From positions 1 through 5,135 of the forward strand of contig JAPORI010000149.1 of assembly GCA_026710225.1 (NCBI GenBank): a stretch of 5,135 nt of DNA, in the 5' to 3' direction. Position 1 is the first letter of the stretch. Each line of letters opens with the position of its first letter. The notes beneath the pieces are model-generated. The model was not told the origin of the DNA, searched no databases, and saw only the letters and a program-made list of their open reading frames with translations. This document shows, piece by piece, positions 1 to 5,135 of this stretch. Made by a program: the position numbers and the translations under genes. Source of the stretch: Betaproteobacteria bacterium. GTDB taxonomy: Bacteria > Pseudomonadota > Gammaproteobacteria > Tethybacterales > Tethybacteraceae.

Positions 1-21
1 CCGCGGCTGCGGCCGATTTTT
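1..21 (+). terminator. Possible terminator remnant at the window edge
   Basis: CCGC (1-4) can pair with GCGG (9-12) around the loop GGCT, and a run of five T follows at 17-21. This looks like the tail of a Rho-independent terminator for a gene upstream of the window. The stem is only 4 bp as seen and may extend past the left edge. If real, it would separate argB from whatever lies upstream. The call is weak because half of the structure may be missing. Confidence 0.22.
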
Positions 22-42
22 CAGTGCCGGTGGGTTATCATT

Positions 43-47
43 GGAGG
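43..47 (+). promoter_or_regulatory. GGAGG ribosome-binding motif close to the argB start
   Basis: A perfect GGAGG core ends only 2 bases before the ATG at 50, which is closer than the usual 5-9 bases. The alternative in-frame start is TTG at 41, which has a weaker GGTGGG (29-34) 6 bases upstream. The reading frame is open to the window edge but has no other ATG, GTG or TTG. ATG 50 is preferred because the protein then begins just before the N-terminal helix, as usual in the family. The odd spacing leaves the exact start uncertain. Confidence 0.4.
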
Positions 48-49
48 TT

Positions 50-913
50 ATGGCTGAAAAATCCAAGGCCCGGGTTCTGGCCGAGGCGCTTCCCTACATA
101 CGCCGCTATCACGGCAAGACGATGGTCGTCAAGCTCGGCGGTGCGGTGCTCGACAGTTCCGCCCGGCTGGGTCAACTGGCTGCCGACTTGACGCTGCTCA
201 ACATGATCGGGGTGCGGCTGATCGTCGTCCATGGCGGCGGCCCGCAGATCGAGCGGCATCTGCGCCGCTTGAAGATGCCGGCGCAAATCATCGACGGATT
301 GCGGGTTACCGACAAGGCAACCATGGAGGTGGTCGAAATGGTGCTCGGCGGCAAGATCAACAAGGGCATCGTCGCGGCGATTGCCGCGGCGGGCGGTTCG
401 GCGGTGGGGGTCTCCGGCAAGGATGGCGCCTTGCTGTCAGCCCGGCGCCGCAAGGTCGCCGGTGCCGACTACGGCCTGGTCGGTGAGGTCAGAAAGGTGA
501 ATCCGTCCGTGCTCGAAGCGCTGTGGAGCGATTTCATTCCGGTGATCGCACCACTGGCTCTGGCTGACAACGGCGAGACGCTAAACGTCAACGCCGACGA
601 GGCGGCCGCGGCGGTTGCTTCGGCCGTCGGTGCCGAGGTGCTGCTGCTGCTCACTTCCGAGCCAGGGATCAAGAACCGGCGCGGCCGGGTGCTGGCCAGA
701 ATCGATGCCCGGGAGGCGGCGGCGATGATCAAGGACAAGAGCATCGCCGGCGGCATGATCCCCAAGGTCAGGTGGGCGCTGGCGGCGATGAAGGGCGGCC
801 GACTCGGTTCGTGCCGGATTCTCGACGGCCGCGAGCGGCATTCGCTGCTGGTTGATCTGCTTACCGACCGCGGTTCGGGAACCATGATTGCCGGGAGTGG
901 GGATAGCGGATGA
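50..913 (+). CDS. argB: Acetylglutamate kinase (ArgB)
   Basis: This enzyme phosphorylates N-acetyl-L-glutamate with ATP, the second step of arginine synthesis, in the cytoplasm. From ATG 50 it has 287 residues, a normal length. Visible family landmarks are KLGG (28-31), the acetylglutamate-binding loop HGGGP (61-65), GLRVTD with METVEMVL-like helix following it (from about 83), NVNAD (179-183, with N179 and D183 matching E. coli N158 and D162) and GGMIPK (234-239, K239 matching E. coli K217). It ends with the usual DGR...TDRGSGTMI segment. The N-terminal extension ARVLAEALPYIRRYHGK precedes the first strand; such a helix is typical of hexameric, arginine-inhibited kinases, so feedback inhibition by arginine is inferred. 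The ATP-side segment is somewhat divergent: KLGGAVLD in place of KYGGNAM, and LTSEPGI in place of LTDVPGV. The stop overlaps the next start as ATGA, suggesting translational coupling. Confidence 0.94.
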   Translation: MAEKSKARVLAEALPYIRRYHGKTMVVKLGGAVLDSSARLGQLAADLTLLNMIGVRLIVVHGGGPQIERHLRRLKMPAQIIDGLRVTDKATMEVVEMVLGGKINKGIVAAIAAAGGSAVGVSGKDGALLSARRRKVAGADYGLVGEVRKVNPSVLEALWSDFIPVIAPLALADNGETLNVNADEAAAAVASAVGAEVLLLLTSEPGIKNRRGRVLARIDAREAAAMIKDKSIAGGMIPKVRWALAAMKGGRLGSCRILDGRERHSLLVDLLTDRGSGTMIAGSGDSG

Positions 914-2559
914 ACCAGCCGCCGGCCGCGCCGGCAGCCGATACTCTGGCCGGTGCCCTGCGCATGTATCTGGACTGGCGCATGCCGCGCATAATCCTGC
1001 TCGGACTCATCAGCGGTTTCCCCTGGGTGCTGATCGGATCGATGATTACGCTGTGGCTAAAGGAGGAGGGATTTTCGCGTTCGGGAATCGGCCTGTTCGG
1101 GATAGTGTTCACCGTCTACGCGTTCAACATGCTCTGGGCGCCGATCGTCGATGCGATCCGGCTGCCGCTGCTGTCCCGTCTCGGTCAGCGCCGGTCATGG
1201 ATCATCTTGATGCAATCACTGATTGCGGTGTGGATGCTGCTGCTGGCCGGCCTCAATCCGCATGATGACATTTACCTGATCTCGGTGCTGGCGTTTCTGA
1301 TCGCCGCGTGCAGCGCCACTCAGGATGTCGCAGTCGATGCGCTGCGCATCGAGCTGATCGGCGAGGCCGAACCCAACAAGGTCGGTGCGGCAAGCGCAAT
1401 GGCCACTTCCGGCTGGTGGGTCGGCTACGGGCTGTTCGGAGCGCTGGCTTTGGTGCTGGCCGAGTTGCTCGAAGAAGCCGGGATAGAGCGCTACTGGCAG
1501 ACAACCTATCTGGCCCTGCTTTTCGTGGTCGTGCTCAGTTCGGTGCTGCTGCTGCTGTTTGTGCGCGAAGGCAAGGGACAGGGCCGGCGGCAAACCCAGC
1601 ATGAAGACGCGCAGCAGATGCGCCAGATGCTCGCTGGTGCTGGCACTCGGCGCATGTTCGCGCCGCTGGCTAGCGCTGCGGTGCACAAGGCGCTGGTCAT
1701 CGCCAGCTTGCTGGCGGCGCTTTTTTGCTTCCAGTTTACCGAGCAGCTGGTGCCGGTTTCGGTTTCCGGCTACGGCGGCTTTGCGTCGTTCTTTTACCTG
1801 TGGGTTTCCTTTGCCGTCGCAGGAGTGATTGTGCTGGCAGCGCTGCTGGCGGTTGGCGGCCTGCTGGCCGGCTCCGGCCGGGACGGGATTGCGGCGGGTG
1901 CGCTGTCACGCGCCTATGCAATCTGGTTCATGCCGGCGGCAAGTTTCGTGCGCCGGCACGGGGTGCGCATCGGCCTGATCGTGCTGGCTTTGGTGTTCTT
2001 GTTTAAAGTCGGCGAAGCCTTTCTCGGCCGGATGTCGCTGGTCTTTTACAATGAGGCTGGATTTTCCAAGTCCGATATCGCGCTTTATTCAAAAGGCTAC
2101 GGAACCGTGGCGCTGGTTGCATTCACGATCATCGGCAGCTTGATCAACGCTCGCTACGGACTGTTTCGCGGCCTGTTGATCGGCGGCATCGCGATGGCCG
2201 CCACCAATTTGCTGTTTGCAGCTCTGGCGCTTTATCCGGAGAAGTGGCTTTTTGCATTTGCAGTTGTGGCCGATCAGTTCACCACCGCGATGTCAACCGT
2301 CGCTCTGGTTGCGTTTCTCTCCCAGCTTTGCGATCGCGCCTACACCGCCACCCAGTATGCGGCACTTGCCTCGCTGGGCAACTTCTCGCGCACCACCCTG
2401 GCTGCCGGCAGCGGCGTGGTGGTTGACTCGCTGGGTGGCAACTGGACCTTGTTTTTCATCCTGACCACTCTGATGGTGCTGCCGTCTTTGCTGCTGCTGC
2501 TGTATGTGCGCCGCGATATCCAGCCGGTGATGGAGGGCCAGACGGTAAGGGTCTTGTAG
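910..2559 (+). CDS. AmpG/PAT-family major facilitator permease
   Basis: This is an inner-membrane transporter of 549 residues. It resembles AmpG, the proton-coupled importer of anhydro-muropeptides in cell-wall recycling, and the wider PAT family. Visible matches are the TM1 segment GLISGFPWVL (32-41), LWAPIVD (75-81) followed by LGQRRSW (91-97) as the MFS motif-A region, SATQDVAVDALR (135-146), FKVGEAF (365-371) at the start of the second half, and LFRGLLIGG and TATQYAALASL later. Helices fall near 27-50, 59-83, 96-115, 120-140, 163-186 and 199-218 in the first half. A stretch of about 130 residues between the halves (219-350) holds two more likely helices (about 261-278 and 294-320). E. coli AmpG, as I recall it, has its two extra helices at the C-terminus instead. 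The start ATG overlaps the argB stop and has GGGGA 6 bases upstream. Membership of the AmpG-like group is well supported; muropeptides as substrate are only inferred. Confidence 0.88.
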   Translation: MNQPPAAPAADTLAGALRMYLDWRMPRIILLGLISGFPWVLIGSMITLWLKEEGFSRSGIGLFGIVFTVYAFNMLWAPIVDAIRLPLLSRLGQRRSWIILMQSLIAVWMLLLAGLNPHDDIYLISVLAFLIAACSATQDVAVDALRIELIGEAEPNKVGAASAMATSGWWVGYGLFGALALVLAELLEEAGIERYWQTTYLALLFVVVLSSVLLLLFVREGKGQGRRQTQHEDAQQMRQMLAGAGTRRMFAPLASAAVHKALVIASLLAALFCFQFTEQLVPVSVSGYGGFASFFYLWVSFAVAGVIVLAALLAVGGLLAGSGRDGIAAGALSRAYAIWFMPAASFVRRHGVRIGLIVLALVFLFKVGEAFLGRMSLVFYNEAGFSKSDIALYSKGYGTVALVAFTIIGSLINARYGLFRGLLIGGIAMAATNLLFAALALYPEKWLFAFAVVADQFTTAMSTVALVAFLSQLCDRAYTATQYAALASLGNFSRTTLAAGSGVVVDSLGGNWTLFFILTTLMVLPSLLLLLYVRRDIQPVMEGQTVRVL

Positions 2560-2621
2560 GGCTGTTGAAAAGCTGTGCAGATCGTGGGCAGGGAGTGTGC
2601 AAAATCAAGCCGGCATCGGCA

Positions 2622-3875
2622 ATGAATGAGCAAGCGGCGATTGCCGATCTGCGTGTCAATGGCCAGCGGCTGTGGGATTGTCTGGAAAAGATGGCGCAAG
2701 TTGGTCCCGGCGTTGCCGGCGGCTGCAACCGCCAGGCGCTCAGTGATGCCGACGCCAGGGGGCGGCAACTGCTCGCCGAGTGGCTGGTCGAGGCCGGCCT
2801 GCAAGTTGCCGTCGATGACATGGGCAACATGTTTGCGCAAGCCGCCGGATCGGCTGCGCAGCCGGTAGTCTATGCCGGCAGCCACAACGACACCCAGCCA
2901 ACCGGTGGCAAGTATGACGGGGTGCTGGGAGTGCTTGCCGCCCTTGAAGCGGTGCGCACCATCAACGAGCACAACATCAAGACCGTGCGTCCGGTTGGGG
3001 TGGTCAACTGGAGCAATGAGGAGGGCTGCCGCTTTGCTCCGCCGATGCTCGCTTCCGGCGTCTTCGTCGGCGTCCATGCCCGGCAATGGGCGCATGATCG
3101 AAAAGATGGCGCCGGCTGCCGTTTTGCCGACGAGCTGGCGCGCATCGGCTGGGCTGGCGACGAGCCGTGCGGTCAGCGCCGGATTGCCGCCTATTACGAG
3201 TTGCACATCGAGCAGGGTCCGGTTCTTGAAAACGAGAACATGCAAATCGGGGTGGTCACCCACGGCCAGGGAGTAAGGTGGCTGCAAATCACCCTTGCCG
3301 GACGGGCAGCTCACACCGGCACCACCCCGATGGACATGCGTGCCGATGCGGGGCTGGGCATGGCGCGCCTGATCGATGCGGCAAACCAGATCGCCTTGGC
3401 CCGGCAGCCGGATGCGGTTGCAACGGTTGGCCAGTGCCGGCTGCATCCCAATTCGCGCAATGTCATAGCCGGCGAGGCGGTGTTCACCGTCGATCTGCGC
3501 AGCCCCGATCGGCAGCTGCTTGCCCAGATGGAGGACGAACTGCGCAGCCGCGGCGATGATGTCTGTCGCCAACTGGGGCTGCAAATGCAAGTCGAGTCGC
3601 TGGTTGAATTTGATCCGGTGCAGTTTAATCAAGAGTGTGTAACCCAAGTCAGGGAAGCCGCGGCCATGCTCGGCTATGCCCACCGCGATCTGATTGCCGG
3701 CGGCGGCCACGATGCCTGCTACATAAGCCGGGTGGCACCGGCGGCGATGATCATGTGTCCGTGCGTCGGCGGCATCTCCCACAACGAGGCCGAGGCGATT
3801 ACCCCGCAATGGGCCAGTGCCGGCGCCAATGTTCTGCTGCACGCCCTGCTGCAAACCGCAGGGCTTGCCAGTTGA
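2622..3875 (+). CDS. Zinc-dependent N-carbamoyl amino acid hydrolase / allantoate amidohydrolase family (M20)
   Basis: This is a cytoplasmic di-metal amidohydrolase of the hydantoinase/carbamoylase group, which removes carbamoyl or ureido groups from N-carbamoyl amino acids, beta-ureidopropionate or allantoate. From ATG 2622 it has 418 residues, a typical length. Metal-site residues in order are H88 and D90 in GSHNDTQPTGGKYDG, D99 as bridging ligand, E133-E134 in NWSNEEG (base, then ligand), H195 in HIEQG and H387 in GISHNE. The 11- and 35-residue spacings from H88 to D99 to E134 match those of yeast beta-ureidopropionase. Substrate and lid segments HTGTTPM, HPNSRNVI and GGGHDA are present. 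QPTGGK favours a carbamoylase or ureidopropionase over allantoate amidohydrolase. The frame runs back to a TTG at 2565, but those 19 residues do not look like family sequence, so ATG 2622 was chosen; its ribosome-binding site is weak. Asn in GSHND is unusual, since that position is normally hydrophobic. The gene lies 62 bases after the permease on the same strand and may be co-transcribed with it. Confidence 0.92.
   Translation: MNEQAAIADLRVNGQRLWDCLEKMAQVGPGVAGGCNRQALSDADARGRQLLAEWLVEAGLQVAVDDMGNMFAQAAGSAAQPVVYAGSHNDTQPTGGKYDGVLGVLAALEAVRTINEHNIKTVRPVGVVNWSNEEGCRFAPPMLASGVFVGVHARQWAHDRKDGAGCRFADELARIGWAGDEPCGQRRIAAYYELHIEQGPVLENENMQIGVVTHGQGVRWLQITLAGRAAHTGTTPMDMRADAGLGMARLIDAANQIALARQPDAVATVGQCRLHPNSRNVIAGEAVFTVDLRSPDRQLLAQMEDELRSRGDDVCRQLGLQMQVESLVEFDPVQFNQECVTQVREAAAMLGYAHRDLIAGGGHDACYISRVAPAAMIMCPCVGGISHNEAEAITPQWASAGANVLLHALLQTAGLAS
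3843..3864. terminator. Perfect 7-bp inverted repeat at the convergent gene ends
   Basis: GCCCTGC (3843-3849) and GCAGGGC (3858-3864) form a GC-rich stem around an 8-base loop. The hairpin sits in the last codons of the plus-strand hydrolase gene and starts 17 bases past the stop of the minus-strand rhomboid gene. There is no T-tract on either strand: TTGCCAGTT follows on plus and GTGCAGCAG on minus. It may act as an mRNA 3'-end or a weak bidirectional terminator, or may be coincidental coding sequence. The 6 bases between the two stop codons leave no room for any other terminator there. Confidence 0.35.
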
Positions 3876-3881
3876 GCTATT

Positions 3882-4433
3882 TCAGGCGCGCAAAACCCCG
3901 AACGGCTTGTTGCGGTAGAAGAACATCGCAAATCCCATCCCGACCACAAAGCCGCCCAGATGCGCCCAGAAGGCGATCGGTTCCTCGCTCTCGGTTGTTA
4001 TGCCGGTGATGTCTTGCAGCGGAAACACCAGCACGAACAGATAGTAGTAAGGCGAAAGATGCTTGCGCAGGCAGACGATTATGTTGAATGAAAAGACCGC
4101 CATTACCGCGCCGCTCATGCCGATGGTGATATTGCCGCTTGCGTAGAATTCGGTCAAGGCGCCAACCACTGCGGCAGTGAAAAACAGCAAGGTCGCCTTG
4201 CGCACATTGATCTGGTTGAGCAGAGTCTTGGTGCAAAAATAGAATACCAGCGAATTGGATGCAAAGTGGAACAAATCACCGTGCACGAAAGTGCGGACAA
4301 TTATTTTCCAGAATGAGACCGGATCAGACCCCAGGATGTCGATTAGGGTCTGCTCGTCAAGAGTGGGTGGATAGAGGGTTCCAGCCAGCGCCAGCAGGAT
4401 GGGGGTGATTACCGCCAGTTGATCCTTGATCAT
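3882..4433 (-). CDS. Rhomboid-family intramembrane serine protease
   Basis: This is a small (183-residue) inner-membrane protein with the full rhomboid active site. It shows the H51-x4-H56-x3-N60 pattern (HGDLFHFASN) in the second helix, the catalytic serine S107 in GMSGAV, and the catalytic histidine H158 in AHLGGFVVG. These match the Ser-His dyad and oxyanion residues of GlpG-type proteases, so an active enzyme that cuts substrates within the membrane is predicted. Hydrophobic stretches near 6-22, 52-72, 80-97, 107-121, 129-141 and 155-173 fit the basic six-helix core, with no extra cytoplasmic domain. The start is ATG 4433: an in-frame TAG lies five codons upstream, and no Shine-Dalgarno sequence is visible. 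It follows ruvA by 29 bases on the same strand, where ruvB would be expected. GC is about 52% (250 of 480 counted bases), well below ruvA. The substrate is unknown. Confidence 0.92.
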   Translation of the reverse strand: MIKDQLAVITPILLALAGTLYPPTLDEQTLIDILGSDPVSFWKIIVRTFVHGDLFHFASNSLVFYFCTKTLLNQINVRKATLLFFTAAVVGALTEFYASGNITIGMSGAVMAVFSFNIIVCLRKHLSPYYYLFVLVFPLQDITGITTESEEPIAFWAHLGGFVVGMGFAMFFYRNKPFGVLRA

Positions 4434-4462
4434 CGGTTGGTGATTCTAGCGGTCAGGATCAT

Positions 4463-5029
4463 TCAGTTGGAAAGTTGTCTGAGCGCTGCCTTGATCAGTT
4501 CGGAAAGCTGGTAGTCCTTGGTCGGCAGGGCGGCCAGAGCCTTGCGGGCGGCAGCCGCCGAGTAACCCAGGGCGATCAGGGACTCGGTTGCCCGGGCGAA
4601 AACCGGAACTTCCGCCGGTGCGGCGGCAAGATCGGGGTTATCGCGCATCTCGAGGATTATCCGGGCGGCCGCCTTCGGTCCTATGCCGGGTGCCTTGCCC
4701 AGCGCCTTGGCATCCGAGCGCATGATCGCACCGGCCAGGCTGGCCAGGTCCATCGTTGACAGCAGCCCGAGGGCGCTCTTGGCGCCGATGCCGCTGATCT
4801 TGAGCAGGGCGAGAAAGGCGCGCCGCTCGGACTCATTGGTGAATCCATACATGATCGGCGCATCGTCGCGGGTGAGCTGGACGGTATGCACAATCGCTTC
4901 ATCGCCGGCTGCCGGTAGACTGGCAAAGTCCTTGGTCGGCAGCCAGACAGCATAGCCAATGCCGGCCGTCTCGATCACTGCCGCCGGCGGCTCGCGTTCG
5001 AGCACGATCCCGCGCAGCCGGCAGATCAT
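4463..5029 (-). CDS. ruvA: Holliday junction DNA helicase subunit RuvA
   Basis: RuvA binds four-way DNA junctions as a tetramer and loads the RuvB motor for branch migration in recombinational repair. The 188-residue protein begins MICRLRG (MIGRLRG in E. coli). It carries the acidic pin D55-D56 in TRDDAPIMYGF at the same positions as E. coli E55-D56, and two helix-hairpin-helix motifs, GIGAKSAL (80-87) and GIGPKAAAR (115-123). A short linker leads to the C-terminal RuvB-binding domain (about 145-188: ESLIALGYS...LIKAALRQL). It is about 15 residues shorter than the E. coli protein (203), mainly in the linker. The start overlaps the ruvC stop as ATGA, with GGAG 9 bases upstream inside ruvC, so the two are probably translationally coupled. 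LPTKD occurs twice (30-34 and 168-172), encoded by an identical 16-base stretch. Confidence 0.97.
   Translation of the reverse strand: MICRLRGIVLEREPPAAVIETAGIGYAVWLPTKDFASLPAAGDEAIVHTVQLTRDDAPIMYGFTNESERRAFLALLKISGIGAKSALGLLSTMDLASLAGAIMRSDAKALGKAPGIGPKAAARIILEMRDNPDLAAAPAEVPVFARATESLIALGYSAAAARKALAALPTKDYQLSELIKAALRQLSN
4513..4528. repeat. 16-bp direct repeat in ruvA, copy 1
   Basis: The 16-base string AGTCCTTGGTCGGCAG is identical to the one at 4927-4942. The copies are 414 bases apart (138 codons) and in the same reading frame. This copy encodes the LPTKD of the C-terminal RuvB-binding domain of RuvA. Identity stops at both ends (4512 T against A, 4529 G against C). Confidence 0.8.
4927..4942. 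repeat. 16-bp direct repeat in ruvA, copy 2
   Basis: This is the second copy of the 16-base string found at 4513-4528. It encodes LPTKD at residues 30-34, in the N-terminal OB-fold domain of RuvA. The copies lie in unrelated domains, so a recent domain duplication is unlikely; local coincidence or a small copying event would explain it better. Confidence 0.8.
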
Positions 5030-5135
5030 CGTCGCCGGCTCCGCCGCAGGCGCAACCGGGCGGTGCTGCGGTAGGCGGCGGCAATCGCCAGAGCATCGGT
5101 TGCATCAACCGCCAGTCGCTCGCGAGGCGCGATTG
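5026..5135 (-). CDS. ruvC: Crossover junction endodeoxyribonuclease RuvC, C-terminal end (partial)
   Basis: The last 35 codons of a minus-strand gene cut by the right window edge; reading starts at base 5133. The visible sequence includes LAVDATDALAIAAAY, which matches the C-terminal active-site helix of RuvC. The two Asp in DATD have the same spacing as the catalytic pair D138 and D141 of E. coli. RuvC resolves Holliday junctions by paired nicking. The protein ends in a strongly basic tail (RLRLRRSRRR). The TGA stop (5028-5026) overlaps the ruvA ATG, the usual ruvC-ruvA order. The first two catalytic carboxylates lie outside the window. The identification rests on this short segment plus the neighbour ruvA, which together are convincing. 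Confidence 0.87.
   Translation of the reverse strand, partial: IAPRERLAVDATDALAIAAAYRSTARLRLRRSRRR

Noticed and set aside
1..57. Open plus-strand frame from base 1 to a TGA at 55-57 that might be the end of an upstream gene
   Set aside because: Only 18 codons are visible, with no recognisable motif, and it would cross the possible terminator and overlap argB; too little to support.
1216..1686. A 156-codon minus-strand open frame inside the permease gene
   Set aside because: Gln/His/Arg-rich translation with no domain, lying opposite well-conserved permease motifs; an antisense shadow.
1546..2502. CTG triplet runs (1546-1557 and 2491-2502) as a possible slippage microsatellite
   Set aside because: Only four repeats each, coding for leucine in membrane helices; ordinary for a GC-rich membrane-protein gene.
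2560..2621. Possible promoter before the hydrolase gene (TTGAAA at 2565-2570)
   Set aside because: No -10-like hexamer lies at 16-18 bases spacing, so nothing beyond a single chance hexamer supports it.
2340..3854. A 504-codon open frame on the minus strand opposite the hydrolase gene
   Set aside because: Its codons are in exact register with the hydrolase codons, so it stays open simply because the real gene avoids TTA, CTA and TCA codons. Its translation shows no recognisable domain, while the plus strand has every catalytic motif of its family.
3890..3925. Small CCG/CGG hairpin with a nearby A-run (T-run on the minus strand) inside the rhomboid 3' end as a terminator
   Set aside because: The stem is only 3 bp and lies within the coding sequence before the stop codon; too weak.
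3877..4236. A 119-codon minus-strand frame overlapping the rhomboid gene
   Set aside because: Out of frame with the rhomboid gene, which has all its catalytic residues in the other frame; no family resemblance.
4899..5108. A 69-codon minus-strand frame across the ruvC-ruvA junction
   Set aside because: It is the wrong frame of both genes; the correct frames give the RuvC end and the RuvA start.

Overview
The window is a compact, GC-rich bacterial chromosome segment with six protein-coding genes and almost no intergenic space. No tRNA, rRNA, insertion sequence, CRISPR array or phage gene is visible. The argB type, the ruvC-ruvA order and the overlapping ATGA gene junctions suggest a member of the Pseudomonadota, perhaps a beta- or gammaproteobacterium. 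That placement is an inference; nothing here fixes the genus.

Left block, plus strand (50-3875): argB (acetylglutamate kinase, arginine synthesis), then an AmpG/PAT-type major facilitator permease whose start overlaps the argB stop (ATGA), then, 62 bases further on, a zinc-dependent amidohydrolase of the N-carbamoyl-amino-acid hydrolase / beta-ureidopropionase / allantoate amidohydrolase group. The three could be one transcript. The permease and hydrolase might form an uptake-plus-hydrolysis pair, but their substrates cannot be read from sequence alone.

Right block, minus strand (5135 down to 3882): the 3' end of ruvC (cut by the window edge), ruvA overlapping it by ATGA, then a small rhomboid intramembrane serine protease. 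RuvC (Holliday junction resolvase) and RuvA (junction-binding subunit of the RuvAB motor) work in recombination and repair. The expected third member, ruvB, is not next to ruvA; the rhomboid gene takes its place and has much lower GC (about 52% by hand count, against about 68% in ruvA).

The two blocks converge with only 6 bases between their stop codons. A 7-bp perfect GC-rich inverted repeat lies in the last codons of the hydrolase gene and just past the rhomboid stop on the other strand. No clearly new biological system is visible. The points most worth a second look are the ruvC-ruvA-rhomboid arrangement with its GC drop, the permease with an internal two-helix insertion, an in-frame 16-bp repeat inside ruvA, and the frequent GCCGGC palindrome that is missing from the rhomboid gene and nearly all of ruvA.
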